Assembly (NCBI RefSeq): GCF_013111185.1
Contig: NZ_WVRE01000001.1
Span: 1 to 64,000, forward strand
Direction of reading: 5' to 3'
DNA: 64,000 nucleotides
From: Ruegeria sp. HKCCD7303
GTDB lineage: Bacteria > Pseudomonadota > Alphaproteobacteria > Rhodobacterales > Rhodobacteraceae
A program made the translations under genes and the position numbers. Positions 16,223 to 25,462 of this stretch are shown here, one piece after another. Position 1 is the stretch's first letter. The number at the start of each line of letters is the position of its first letter. The notes under the pieces are model-generated. The model was not told the DNA's origin, did no database searches, and saw nothing but the letters and a program-made list of their open reading frames with translations.

Positions 16223-16393
16223 TTCAGCAATCGTCCACGCAGCAACAGTTATTTACGCGTTATGAGTCCTGAACCTAGCATCTTCAGCTACCGCCATTAT
16301 TCCTCGACTCATTCTACAGCAATGATAACGTTCAATTAGGATCGCTATGCATGCGCAATTTTTAAAATCAATTTGCTAACGAAAGGGATCGCC

Positions 16394-17098
16394 ATGTCGA
16401 ATATTGCCGGTAAAGCCTATGCAATGAATGTGGTCACGCCCAGCAATCCAAGAATAACCTGGATCAACCGCTTGCTGTTCATGGCGGCACGCGGAGTTCC
16501 ATCAAATTTGCTTGGACTGTTAGGGCTGTCACTTATTCACTTCGCCCGCTGGGTAATCATCAAACCCAAGGACTGGCCTGATCTCGGCCAAGGTAAAGAG
16601 CAGGTAAAAGACGACTATGTGCTTTTCTGCTCAAACTTCAACGGAACATGGGACCAGTATATCGATGCCTTTTCCGACGGTATCCCGTCAGGTCTTGACC
16701 TGTTCTGGTTTTCCTCGATCAAGTACCCCAAGTCGATCCCGATTACGCCGTTCAAGAACTATATCACCTACAACCAGATCGATACCGACTATTACTACAA
16801 CGCCACGCCCGGCTCTGCCCAACGTGACATCAAGATCAGCCTGCTGATCTATGACCATCTGCGCGACCTTACTGAAAAACACGGCAAATCTTCTCCTGAA
16901 GAATTCGCCGATGCCTATCGCGACGCCGCTTATGTTATGCAAAAGGGCCTTGGCGATCCTGGCTTCGGACCCGTCGCGAGCCTCGATACCGAACGTGCGG
17001 ACGTTAATCGTGAGAAATTCGTCAACAAGGCACAATCCGGCTTTGACACCCTACGCGCTTCAGCCAAAGCTGCTCCAAAGCCACAGGGAGATCGCTAA
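16394..17098 (+). CDS. Uncharacterised protein, first gene of DyP/P450 operon
   Basis: 234 residues, probably with a membrane-associated N-terminal stretch (VPSNLLGLLGLSLIHFARWVII, about residues 35-58). Then comes KDDYVLFCSNFNGTWDQYIDAF (about 75-96), WFSSIKYPKSIPITPFKNYITY and a DTDYYYNATPGS segment, followed by a helical tail rich in Lys/Ala. Family not recognised. The F(C)-N-W-Y motif is reminiscent of ferredoxin-like folds such as those in DyP. ATG 16394 is chosen over an upstream start (16373) without ribosome binding site; GAAAGG precedes it. It overlaps the next gene by TAATG. Function unknown; the operon suggests a partner of the haem enzymes. Confidence 0.65.
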   Translation: MSNIAGKAYAMNVVTPSNPRITWINRLLFMAARGVPSNLLGLLGLSLIHFARWVIIKPKDWPDLGQGKEQVKDDYVLFCSNFNGTWDQYIDAFSDGIPSGLDLFWFSSIKYPKSIPITPFKNYITYNQIDTDYYYNATPGSAQRDIKISLLIYDHLRDLTEKHGKSSPEEFADAYRDAAYVMQKGLGDPGFGPVASLDTERADVNREKFVNKAQSGFDTLRASAKAAPKPQGDR

Positions 17099-18123
17099 TG
17101 CCCGACCTCGATTCCGGCCATATTTTCCTGACCACGCTTGCCCCGATCAAACCCGGTGCCCCAGAGGACGATCCTCAAACCTCTTTCGAGCAACGCGCTC
17201 GCATCGCGCTTGCCGAATTGCCCACAGCTCATCAGTCACCGGCCACCGAACATACCAAATTCAACAGCCCCTTTGCCCGTAACACCCGAAACCATCTGGC
17301 GCGTATGTTTGTGCTTGGCGATGTGGTCTATAACGGACGCAACACGCAAAATACGTTGGTCGCCCGCCTTAGGCGTAGCCCTCCCCCGATCATTCCCCAG
17401 CATGTGGATGAACTGAAAACGCCCTATTTGGTATTCTGCGCCGATGTGGACGCGGTTTTGAAAGATGGCGATCGGCTACCCACCACTCTGAGCGCCGAAC
17501 AACAACGTGAAGTGCGCGCTTCATATGCAGGCGAGCTCTGGAGAACAATGGAAGAAGAGCTTCGTGCGGTATACTCTAACTGCTACGGCTTCGAACACGT
17601 CAATTCGGCAGAGCAGTTCGGGGAATACCTCGACAAATGCCATGTCGAAACTACGATGCCGTTCCATGATTACTACCTGGAGCTGCCAGAATTCCACAAT
17701 CTGCCACTTACGCAACTGATCATCGGCGCGGTTGCCCCGCTGGCGATCGGTCTGTTCTCGCTAGTGCTCTGGCTCTTCGGTATCGCAACAGTGCCATTCT
17801 TGGGTCTTTCCAGCCTTGCCACTGGTCTCTTCGCGATTCTGCTTGGACTTGTTCTTGCAGTGATCTTCATTCGCTACGCCATCCAAAACGGTGAAAAACC
17901 CTTAGCCCCGGCCAAGTATGACGATCTACCTTCAGTTCTGAAGGCGCTCTATTTACAACAGAAATTCGCTGACTTCTTTGTCGAAAACCAGGCCAAGTCC
18001 GATACAGATCTGTACGCGGCTTTTGGCGACTTCATGTCAGAGCACGAACCTCTGAACACCAGAGTCAAAACGCAAAAACCAGGCGTCATTTCCTCGACCC
18101 ACCCCGGCAATGTGAATTCTTAA
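17098..18123 (+). CDS. Uncharacterised membrane protein, second gene of DyP/P450 operon
   Basis: 341 residues. The N-terminal 200 residues are soluble. TPYLVFCADVDAVL and AEQFGEYLDKCHVETTMPFHDYYLE resemble, in order and spacing, the YVLFCSNFNGTW and PFKNYITYNQIDTDYYY segments of the preceding gene, so the two may be distant homologues. Two adjacent membrane helices follow (about 205-262: LTQLIIGAVAPLAIGLF to AVIFIRYAI) and then a soluble C-terminus. Its ATG overlaps the previous stop, and 15 bases separate it from the DyP gene. Possibly an anchor or accessory subunit for a membrane-bound haem enzyme complex; this is inference. Confidence 0.6.
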   Translation: MPDLDSGHIFLTTLAPIKPGAPEDDPQTSFEQRARIALAELPTAHQSPATEHTKFNSPFARNTRNHLARMFVLGDVVYNGRNTQNTLVARLRRSPPPIIPQHVDELKTPYLVFCADVDAVLKDGDRLPTTLSAEQQREVRASYAGELWRTMEEELRAVYSNCYGFEHVNSAEQFGEYLDKCHVETTMPFHDYYLELPEFHNLPLTQLIIGAVAPLAIGLFSLVLWLFGIATVPFLGLSSLATGLFAILLGLVLAVIFIRYAIQNGEKPLAPAKYDDLPSVLKALYLQQKFADFFVENQAKSDTDLYAAFGDFMSEHEPLNTRVKTQKPGVISSTHPGNVNS

Positions 18124-18138
18124 AGACATGAGCACGAC

Positions 18139-19821
18139 ATGACACGCAATCTTAATCTCAATGACATTCAGGGGAACGTCATCCGCGCCTATGGCCGCCA
18201 TTCCTTCCCCTTTGCCCGCTATGTATTTTTTCATTTCCCCAACCCCGCGGCCGGGCGCGCATTCCTAGAAGAAGTTCGCCAAAAGGTCACAACCGCTGTC
18301 CGCTGGAATGAAAAAAACCTAAAGCCGACCTGCACCACAAATATCGCCCTTACCTTTCCCGGAATGCTTGCCCTGCAATTGCCCGTGCGCACACTGCAGG
18401 CAATGCCAGCCGAATTCATCGAGGGCATGCGCCAGCGGGCGTTTATTCTTGGTGACCGCGACCAGACCAAGGTCGAAGATGCCAAAGACCAAAGTTGGTT
18501 AAAGCACTGGGACCCGATCTGGCAGAAAAGCCGCGCCCCTGGCACTTTGGGTTTTGGCGATGACGACGTACATGTGCTGGTCACTCTGAATGTGCAGAGC
18601 AAAAGCAAAACCGACCTTGCAACCCCACATCCTGAGCTGGAAGAGCGCACAGATTGGTTGCTCAAGGCCGCCAAAAAATGCGGCGTAACTCACCTGACCG
18701 GTGTCGGTGCCGAGGGCGACCAGCCTTATCAGGATGCCTCAGCCGTCTTTGAAGAGATCGGTGGCGCTATCCTTCCCACCCCAAAGGAACATTTTGGTTT
18801 CACCGACGGTATTGGCAATCCGGTCTTCGAAGGCCAACTGCGCGCCGAGGACGAAAAATCTGCCGTCATCGGGCGCGGCAAGTTGATGGGAAATGGCTGG
18901 GAACCATTGGCCACCGGAGAGTTTATCCTTGGCCATCCAGACGAAAGCCAGGAACTTGCCCCCACCGCCACACCTCCTGAATTCATGCGAAATGGCACGT
19001 TCTTCGCCTTTCGAAAATTGCACGAAAATGTCGGTTCTTTCGATGCCGTCGTCGCCGAGGAGGCCGAACAATATGCCAAGGTGATGAACGTTCCCATCGA
19101 AGAAGCCAAGGAAACCCTACGCGCCAAAATGTGCGGGCGGTGGTCCGATGGCGTACCGCTCTCGAAGGTGCCCACCTATGACGAATGGGTCGCCTTTGGC
19201 GAAAAGATGGGCTTCCGGGGTGAGGGTGTCGACCCGATCGAAGGTTACAAGAAAAACCTCGCCTATATTGCGTCTCCAGAGGCACGGGATTTCCGCTACG
19301 GCGATGACATGACGGGCTTCAAATGCCCAGGCGGTGCCCATATGCGCCGCATGAACACCCGCGACTATCTCGACCCGCTGAACAAGGGCGGCATTGACGA
19401 AACCACGGGCAAACCTTTCGAAAACCCCGAAGCCACCAGCGCTCTCAACAAACGCCGCCGCATTCTGCGGCGCGGTCTGCCTTATGGGCCACATAATTTT
19501 GAACATAAGGACGATGATACCGAACAAGGCGTGATCATGATCATCATGGGGGCCAGCTTGTTCCGGCAGTTCGAGTTCATACAGCAACAGTGGATTCAAT
19601 ACGGGCTCGATTTCCATCAGGGCAACAACACTTGTCCACTTCTTGGAAATCACGACCACCACACACGCCACACGATTCCGTCCGACCCGAGTTCCAACAA
19701 ACCGCCTTATGTTATGAGTAAGCTCAAAACCTTCGTGGAATGCCGCGGAGGTGACTATTTCTTTGTGCCTTCCATGACCGCGCTGCGAATGATGGCCATG
19801 GGCATTGTTGATCCCACCTGA
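18139..19821 (+). CDS. DyP-type haem peroxidase, long (fungal-like) form
   Basis: 560 residues, longer than most bacterial DyPs and close to the fungal-like class. The N-terminal LNLNDIQGNVIRAYGRH is the typical family opening. GFTDGIGNPVFEG (about residues 220-232) carries the distal Asp of the GxxDG motif, GGAHMRRMNTRD (about 398-409) the proximal haem His, and RRILRRGLPYG (about 438-448) the distal Arg. DyPs use hydrogen peroxide to oxidise dyes, phenolics and other compounds. No signal peptide or encapsulin-targeting tail is apparent. Downstream of it after 15 bases is a P450 gene, suggesting joint oxidation of one substrate. Confidence 0.9.
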   Translation: MTRNLNLNDIQGNVIRAYGRHSFPFARYVFFHFPNPAAGRAFLEEVRQKVTTAVRWNEKNLKPTCTTNIALTFPGMLALQLPVRTLQAMPAEFIEGMRQRAFILGDRDQTKVEDAKDQSWLKHWDPIWQKSRAPGTLGFGDDDVHVLVTLNVQSKSKTDLATPHPELEERTDWLLKAAKKCGVTHLTGVGAEGDQPYQDASAVFEEIGGAILPTPKEHFGFTDGIGNPVFEGQLRAEDEKSAVIGRGKLMGNGWEPLATGEFILGHPDESQELAPTATPPEFMRNGTFFAFRKLHENVGSFDAVVAEEAEQYAKVMNVPIEEAKETLRAKMCGRWSDGVPLSKVPTYDEWVAFGEKMGFRGEGVDPIEGYKKNLAYIASPEARDFRYGDDMTGFKCPGGAHMRRMNTRDYLDPLNKGGIDETTGKPFENPEATSALNKRRRILRRGLPYGPHNFEHKDDDTEQGVIMIIMGASLFRQFEFIQQQWIQYGLDFHQGNNTCPLLGNHDHHTRHTIPSDPSSNKPPYVMSKLKTFVECRGGDYFFVPSMTALRMMAMGIVDPT

Positions 19822-19836
19822 TCGGAGCATCAGTGC

Positions 19837-21180
19837 ATGATTACCGCCATTGCCAACATCTTCCTCAGCATCCTTCAACGCCTCGTCTTGTGGGGCGAGG
19901 GGCTTCTTTCCTTCGCCTGCCTACTGCCGGGCTGCCTTGGATCGCTTATGTCCGGCGGAATCGGCGTTTACCTACAAAAGCCAGCGTCCCAGCGCCGCGT
20001 CTTTGCCGTATTGCGCGCCTTCTGGCCTAATCTCACGTTCAACCGCGTGCTGATGAAATGCTACGAAAACACCGGCACTGCTATTGTCACCCGCCGCGCC
20101 GATTGTCTTGATGTGCTGAACCGCAACGAAGATTTTGAAGTCGTTTACGGTTCGCGCATGCGCAAACTGACCGAAGGCGAAAACTTCTTTCTCGGGATGC
20201 AGCCGGGTTGGGACTATACCCGCGACACGTCCGCCATGCGCCTTGCCGCGCGGATGAGCGATGTGGCTGAGATCGTGCAACCCCGCGCCGCAGATCTTGC
20301 CAACCGTATCATCGCACAATGCAAGGGCAAGATCGACATTGTCCCATCCCTCACGCTCGAAGTGCCTTGGGACATGACTGAAACCTATTTTGGCTGCGGT
20401 GCAAAGCCAGCTCAAATGCAGGAATGGACATCCAACCTGTTCTGGTACCTGTTCCAGGACCTTGGAGCCGACGCTGCGGGTGAAGCTCGTGCGCTGGTAC
20501 AAGCAGATCTCCTGCGTGCCTACCTTGATGCACATATCGCGGAACGCAAGGCCAACCCTACCGAAACTCCGGACATCCTCAATCGTTGCCTTGCGCTGCA
20601 ATCCTCGGATACGCCGGGGATGAGCGATCTGGGCATCCGCAACAACCTACTCGGCCTTTTGATCGGTGCCATTCCCACCATCTCAAAGGCCAGCTGTCTC
20701 GCACTCGATGAGCTACTTAACCGACCCGAAGTGCTCGTCTCAGCCCGACGCGCCGCACGCGCTGACGACGACGCGCTTCTTGCCCAACACATTTGGGAGG
20801 CACTACGCTTCAATCCGTTCAACCCAGTGATCTACCGCCGAGCCTTGCACGATACCGAGATCGCACCGTCTACCCTGCGTCGCGCCAAAATCCGCAAAGG
20901 CCAGATCGTTTTCGCCGCGAACGCATCAGCCTGTTTTGACCGCCTTGACATACCAGCCCCCAACGAGTTCCGCACTGACCGCCCATGGAAGGATTACATC
21001 ATCTGGGGTTACGGCATGCACCGCTGCTTTGGTGATACCATCAATCAGGCGGTCATCCCTGCCATCTTGAAACCGCTTCTGATCCAAAAAAACCTGCGCC
21101 GTGCGCCCGGCGCTGCCGGACAGATCCAACCAGGTATCGCCGGGTTCCCCGGCCATTTCCATCTAGAATTCGATACCTGA
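19837..21180 (+). CDS. Cytochrome P450-like protein with membrane anchor
   Basis: 447 residues. A hydrophobic N-terminal region (residues about 5-45) probably anchors it in the membrane, unusual for bacterial P450s. The K-helix ExxR is WEALRF; the haem loop is WGYGMHRCFGDTI with the Cys ligand in the pattern (F/W)GxGxHxCxG. The I-helix reads LLIGAIPTISKAS, so the usual acid before Thr ([AG]Gx[DE]T) is Pro. Loss of that acid is known in P450s that use peroxide or rearrange hydroperoxides instead of activating oxygen with a redox partner. No reductase or ferredoxin gene is nearby, which agrees. Last gene of the four-gene operon. Confidence 0.85.
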   Translation: MITAIANIFLSILQRLVLWGEGLLSFACLLPGCLGSLMSGGIGVYLQKPASQRRVFAVLRAFWPNLTFNRVLMKCYENTGTAIVTRRADCLDVLNRNEDFEVVYGSRMRKLTEGENFFLGMQPGWDYTRDTSAMRLAARMSDVAEIVQPRAADLANRIIAQCKGKIDIVPSLTLEVPWDMTETYFGCGAKPAQMQEWTSNLFWYLFQDLGADAAGEARALVQADLLRAYLDAHIAERKANPTETPDILNRCLALQSSDTPGMSDLGIRNNLLGLLIGAIPTISKASCLALDELLNRPEVLVSARRAARADDDALLAQHIWEALRFNPFNPVIYRRALHDTEIAPSTLRRAKIRKGQIVFAANASACFDRLDIPAPNEFRTDRPWKDYIIWGYGMHRCFGDTINQAVIPAILKPLLIQKNLRRAPGAAGQIQPGIAGFPGHFHLEFDT

Positions 21181-21782
21181 AGGGGGCAACAACATCGAAA
21201 CCACTACTCGGCTGTTCTCCGGGGTTGACCTTGAGAGTTGGGTTGCCAACGCAGGGTTTTGATTTTCCAGTTTCCGAATTTAGAAAAGGTGGCATGGAAA
21301 TCCAATTGCTCAGAACCTTTCAGGCGTGGTGATGGGTGTTCTGATCCACACCCCATATTGCGGCCCAACTTTAGAAGGGTGAGAGTGGAGGAACTGATGT
21401 CGCGTCAATCATGACTGTTTTCTCTTCTCTATGCTCGGCGGCAAAGCCGGCCACTTTGCGCGCGCGAAGAAGCCTTTCTCGCTTCACATGCCCAAGCTTT
21501 GCTGAACGAACTGTCGGCGAGCCCGGAACCCGGCCCCGAATGACCCACCTGCCATCTACCGCTGAACATGATGCGGTTCTCGAATTGCTGAAGGCCGAAA
21601 TTCATGACGGCATCAAAATGTGGACCCCACTTCAGACAGAGAGGAAGAAATTGCGGCCAAGCCAGACTCACTGTCACTCTTCCGGTGTGGTCTTCCACTC
21701 ATAGATTTCTGGTGTATCGGCAGACACTCATTACCTAGCATTCCGCCGACGGCCTTGGCGATCGCTCAGGTGGAACGTTGGG
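21181..21782. other. Intergenic region, 602 bases, no supported gene
   Basis: Lies between the end of the P450 gene and the end of the convergent TetR gene. Frames on both strands are short, lack ribosome binding sites and match nothing recognised. The irregular composition suggests decayed coding sequence, but no parent family could be named. A transcription terminator is expected here, yet no hairpin with a T-run was identified. Confidence 0.4.
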
Positions 21783-22343
21783 TCAACAACGGGACTTCAA
21801 AATACCTATGGCTTCATCAAAAGTTTTGATGTTTTCCTCCGCCCGGGCGGTGAGATGCGCGCCCTCGAGCAATGCCAGAGCGGCGCGGGCCTCGGATGCC
21901 GGGTTGGTCACGCCCGAGATCGTTTTATCCTTCTGGCCAAGTTCAAAGATCGACTGAATCCGCTGGACCATCATGGCCCTGAAAGCTCGGATTTTTTCGA
22001 TAACTTCATCAGACAGGCTTTCGCGACTACTGATCAGCGAGACACACAGGCAAAGTGTTTTACCATCGTTGAGTGCATCCCGGTAAAGCTGGACAAGAGC
22101 CTGAAGGCGTTCAGATCCAGTTTCATACTTATCCTCAATCTTCTGGCATTCGCGTTCAAGTACAGTGTGATAGCGGTCCATCAACGCTGCTGACAGATTG
22201 GCCTTAGTAGGAAAGTGATAGTGAATCGAAGCTTTGCGAATACCAACTGCTTCTGCCAGGTCAGCATAGCTAAACCCGTCAAACCCTCGCGCGCGTGCTG
22301 CATGTTCAGCAAAATCCAGTAACGCAGTTTTGGTATCCGACAT
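21783..22343 (-). CDS. TetR/AcrR family transcriptional regulator
   Basis: 186 residues. The N-terminal TetR DNA-binding domain is complete (KTALLDFAEHAARARGFDGFSYADLAEAVGIRKASIHYHFPTKANL, about residues 5-50), with a helical ligand-binding part behind. It has Cys residues at KTLCLCVSLIS (about 95-105), which in NemR-like members can sense electrophiles; whether it does so here is a guess. It is the last gene of the GST-cupin-SDR-amine oxidase operon, four bases after the oxidase. It most likely represses that operon through the palindrome at 25463-25480. Confidence 0.9.
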   Translation of the reverse strand: MSDTKTALLDFAEHAARARGFDGFSYADLAEAVGIRKASIHYHFPTKANLSAALMDRYHTVLERECQKIEDKYETGSERLQALVQLYRDALNDGKTLCLCVSLISSRESLSDEVIEKIRAFRAMMVQRIQSIFELGQKDKTISGVTNPASEARAALALLEGAHLTARAEENIKTFDEAIGILKSRC

Positions 22344-22347
22344 GCTT

Positions 22348-23409
22348 TCAAACCTTTTCTTCAGCGATCAGGGCAAACGCGTTTTCCGCTGCTTCCAAGG
22401 CACCCTCGATATAGCCTCCGAAATGCGACGCCACCTCGGTTCCGGCGAATATCAGGCGATTTCCCCAAATCTGCGTCAAAGCCTGTGGCAATCCATATGA
22501 CGGATGTGCGTATAGCGGTAGTTGATCCTCTTCGGTAGAGGTGAAGCGATCATAGGCCCAGTCCTTGATCAGCAGTGTTTCCGGTTTTGCGGCGTTGGGT
22601 CCGAACAGGTTGGTCAATTGGTCTTGCACGGCTTGTCGCAAGCGGCCCTGATCCCGGCGGGCGTGAGGTGGTATTCCGATAAAACCAAACAGGGCATACG
22701 GGCCGCTTTCGTCAGGCGAAGCATCGTGTATCTCGACCATTGGCCCACGGCGGCTCATGGTATCGCCGGACAAGCCGGCTTCGCGCCAGAATGGTCGGTC
22801 ATAGATGGCAATAGCCTTTGCCTGGCCTGCCATCCACGTGGGAACGTCCTTCATCGCGGTAAGCGTTTCCCGCGGTAGAGAAGGGGAATAGGTGATCTGG
22901 CTGGCCACACGGGGCGGCAGGGCCAATACCACCTTTTTGGCCTGGAATTCCTGCCCCGACTCTGTGTTTGCCGTTATTCCCTTGTGGGTCTGCGCCAGCG
23001 ACAAAACGGGTGAGGACAAAACCACGCGGGCCTTGGGCAGTTGGGCTGCCAACGCGTCGGTCAGTGCACTCAAACCGCCCTTGAGACGATATGATCCTTC
23101 CATAGACGCAAAGCCTCGACCGCGCTCGACGCGTCCTTTTTCATCTTCAAAGCTGAGCGCGCCCATTGAGTATTGTTCGAACCGCGTCAACCCCAACTGG
23201 CTGATCAGCGCCGCAATCCGGGGTTGGCCGGGCCAAAACCAGGCGGGTCCTAAATCGAAGTAACTTTTGCCGACCCGTTGGGTTAGAATGCGTCCGCCGG
23301 GCCGGTCCCGCGCCTCGACAAGCAAAAAGTCGCGACCCTCTTCGGCCATCCGCACCGCGAGCGACAAGCCCGACAGGCCAGCGCCAATGATCAACGTCTC
23401 AGTTTGCAT
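22348..23409 (-). CDS. FAD-dependent amine oxidase-like flavoprotein
   Basis: 353 residues. The N-terminal dinucleotide-binding motif LIIGAGLSGLSLAVRMAEEGRDFLLVEARDRPGGRI and the C-terminal FAD-contacting RLIFAGTEVASHFGGYIEGALEAAENA place it in the flavin-containing monoamine oxidase group. At about 350 residues it is shorter than typical monoamine oxidases, and the substrate domain has LPLYAHPSYGLPQAL. It may oxidise an amine or desaturate a small molecule. It starts four bases after the SDR stop. Cytoplasmic; no signal peptide. Confidence 0.85.
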   Translation of the reverse strand: MQTETLIIGAGLSGLSLAVRMAEEGRDFLLVEARDRPGGRILTQRVGKSYFDLGPAWFWPGQPRIAALISQLGLTRFEQYSMGALSFEDEKGRVERGRGFASMEGSYRLKGGLSALTDALAAQLPKARVVLSSPVLSLAQTHKGITANTESGQEFQAKKVVLALPPRVASQITYSPSLPRETLTAMKDVPTWMAGQAKAIAIYDRPFWREAGLSGDTMSRRGPMVEIHDASPDESGPYALFGFIGIPPHARRDQGRLRQAVQDQLTNLFGPNAAKPETLLIKDWAYDRFTSTEEDQLPLYAHPSYGLPQALTQIWGNRLIFAGTEVASHFGGYIEGALEAAENAFALIAEEKV

Positions 23410-23412
23410 ATG

Positions 23413-24096
23413 TCAAAACCCTTCCGAAGCAGGTCGTAGGTCCAGCTCATGTGTCCAGGTCGATTGCGGCTGATGTGCAAGTTGCCAGTATGTCTCGGCA
23501 ATCTCGTCGGGTTTGATCATTTTCGCCGGATCGAGACTGTGCAGATCGCGAGAACGAGGTGTATCGATTATACCGTCCAATATCACATGAGCGACATGCA
23601 CGCCTGCTGGCTGATATTCTCGCGCGAGTGATTGCGTCAGCCCGAGCAAAGCGAACTTGGCGGACGCGAAAGCCGAAAAACGCGGGCCACCCCGCAGCGA
23701 TGCAGTCGCTCCAGACACGATCAGCGTACCACCGCCGCCACGCACCATGGGTTGCAGCACGCATTGCCCAAGGACCACTAGCGATTGCACCATTGATGTC
23801 CAAGCCCGCTGATAATCCTTTAATGTGGTTTCGGGAAAGGGTGCGATCACCAGTTCAGCAGTATTGTGGACCACGATTTTTGGCGGGCCATAGGTCGCTA
23901 TCAGATCCGCGATGGTTGGGCCGACAGCCTCAGGGTCGCTCAGATCAAGTTCATGAAAAGTGCCGACTGGGTTTTCCGGTCGACTTCGGCCGAGGCCAAC
24001 GGCGGTCATGCCGCCAGCTTGAAATCGGGAAAGGAGAGACTGGCCGAGGCCAGCCCCAGCACCTGCGACAAGCGCCAGTGGATTAGCGGATTTCAT
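23413..24096 (-). CDS. Short-chain dehydrogenase-like protein with FxxxK instead of YxxxK
   Basis: 227 residues of the SDR fold. The N-terminal cofactor motif is VAGAGAGLGQSLL, VVHNTAELV occupies the NNAG region, and the active-site segment reads LIVSGATASLRGGPRFSAFASAKFALLGL. The Ser is present, but the catalytic Tyr of YxxxK is Phe (FASAK). A recognised set of SDR-like proteins with FA(S/A)AKFAL has the same change, so this is unlikely to be a sequencing error. It may bind a dinucleotide without classical dehydrogenase chemistry. Tightly packed in the operon (four bases to each neighbour). Confidence 0.8.
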   Translation of the reverse strand: MKSANPLALVAGAGAGLGQSLLSRFQAGGMTAVGLGRSRPENPVGTFHELDLSDPEAVGPTIADLIATYGPPKIVVHNTAELVIAPFPETTLKDYQRAWTSMVQSLVVLGQCVLQPMVRGGGGTLIVSGATASLRGGPRFSAFASAKFALLGLTQSLAREYQPAGVHVAHVILDGIIDTPRSRDLHSLDPAKMIKPDEIAETYWQLAHQPQSTWTHELDLRPASEGF

Positions 24097-24099
24097 ATG

Positions 24100-24768
24100 C
24101 TACACCGCCGGTGGTTGGGCAAAGGGAAGGTGCCCGGTTTTCATCCAGACCTTTGCGCCTTCTGGTCCAGCTACGGCGGAAAGAGCTTCACCCTCGGGTA
24201 GGCGCAACCAACCGTTTTTCCCCAAAACGTCACCTCCAGTTGTGATTGAGCCGTCGATGACCAGCAGCTCGATCCCTCCCGTCGCGTCCGAAGCCAAGGT
24301 CGCAGCTGGGTCAAGATGGCTGTACGTTACGATCTCGCGGTCGTCCCTGTGCAGGGTTGCGCTTGCGACACCGTTCACTGGTGAAGCCAACTCTTCAGTC
24401 ATGGTTTTGCGGAATTGGGTGCGATCTTCCATGTTGAACTGCCAGAGTTTGACGAAGATGGTGCATCCGGGTTCCGAGCCTGGTGTGTGTTCCGTGGTCG
24501 GAGGATTTCGCACATAGGTGCCGGCGGGATAGTCGCCGTGTTCGTCTTGAAAGACGCCGTCCAAGACTATGAATTCCTCACCGCCTGTATGGGTGTGGGC
24601 CGAAAATTTGCTGCCCGGTGCATAACGCACAATGGTGGTGGCGCGGGCGACTTCGCCACCGATCCTGTCCAGCATGCGCCGGTCCACACCCTTCATAGGC
24701 GAGGCCTGCCACTCAATTTGGTCGGAGTGAACAACGACACGGGACGTGAAATCCGAGTTGAGTTCCAT
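24100..24768 (-). CDS. Cupin protein, ChrR-like
   Basis: 222 residues with two cupin halves. The first has the metal-binding motif [35 protein letters not shown] (HxH, E and a later H), as in the ChrR cupin domain. The second (about residues 125-215) is a degenerate half. There is no ChrR zinc-binding anti-sigma domain, so it is not an anti-sigma factor; such stand-alone cupins are often dioxygenases or acetylacetone-cleaving-type enzymes. ATG 24768 is chosen because AAAGGA precedes it and the conserved part starts there. It starts 37 bases after the GST stop. Confidence 0.75.
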   Translation of the reverse strand: MELNSDFTSRVVVHSDQIEWQASPMKGVDRRMLDRIGGEVARATTIVRYAPGSKFSAHTHTGGEEFIVLDGVFQDEHGDYPAGTYVRNPPTTEHTPGSEPGCTIFVKLWQFNMEDRTQFRKTMTEELASPVNGVASATLHRDDREIVTYSHLDPAATLASDATGGIELLVIDGSITTGGDVLGKNGWLRLPEGEALSAVAGPEGAKVWMKTGHLPFAQPPAV

Positions 24769-24805
24769 GGGGAAAGGTCCTTTCGACTTAAATGTCAGGT
24801 TTCGC

Positions 24806-25426
24806 TTAGGCTGCAATAGACGGGCGGGTCGCTATTTTCGCACGCCAAGCCCTGAGGTTGGTCAGGCTTTCGGGAATTTCAACCTTGGCAAAATCGGCGA
24901 ACGCCAATCCTGCAAAGGCTGTTATGTCAGCCACCGAGAATGTGTCACCGGCCAAGTAGTCGTTTTCGGCCAGAACAGAGTCCAGATACGCCATGGTATT
25001 CTCGGCGACCTCTTTCTGCTTATTGCCCCATTCGGCGCATTGATAGGTTTCAAGATCCGGGCCCAAGCCAGGTGTGGCATGGTGAAAATAGGTTCCAACC
25101 GCATTCAGTAGACCGTTTTCCGCACGCAGGTTCATCATTGAGATGCGTGCGCGTTCCTGTGCGGTCACACCTGTCAGCGAAGGGCCGTCGAACATTGCAT
25201 CGATATATTCGGTGATCGCGTTGCACTGAGCAATATGTGATCCGTCTTCCAGTTCCAGGCAGGGCACAGCCGCATCGGGGTTCTTGGCCTTGAATTCGGG
25301 CGTGCGATGTTCGCCGCCCATCACATCCACCGGTATGAATTCCACTTTGTCTGAAACGCCTTTTTCGGCCAGCGCGATGCGAATGCGGGCGGGATTCGGG
25401 AAACCCTCGACATCATAAATCTTCAT
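24806..25426 (-). CDS. Glutathione S-transferase family protein
   Basis: 206 residues. An N-terminal thioredoxin-like domain ([23 protein letters not shown], then [28 protein letters not shown] with the cis-Pro and the Gln/Cys-Asn before the usual E-S position) is followed by the helical C-terminal domain ending with [25 protein letters not shown], the typical N-capping box. First gene of a five-gene leftward operon, directly behind a perfect palindrome. Likely conjugates or isomerises an electrophilic compound. Confidence 0.9.
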   Translation of the reverse strand: MKIYDVEGFPNPARIRIALAEKGVSDKVEFIPVDVMGGEHRTPEFKAKNPDAAVPCLELEDGSHIAQCNAITEYIDAMFDGPSLTGVTAQERARISMMNLRAENGLLNAVGTYFHHATPGLGPDLETYQCAEWGNKQKEVAENTMAYLDSVLAENDYLAGDTFSVADITAFAGLAFADFAKVEIPESLTNLRAWRAKIATRPSIAA

Positions 25427-25462
25427 TGGAATGCCTCCGTTTGGCTTTGCGATACGTGAGCA

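Noticed and set aside
21411..21704. 97-codon frame downstream of the P450 gene
   Set aside because: No ribosome binding site, no motifs, overlapping frames on the other strand equally long; probably decayed sequence.
24100..24768. ChrR anti-sigma factor
   Set aside because: Only cupin part is present, no zinc-binding anti-sigma domain and no sigma gene next to it.
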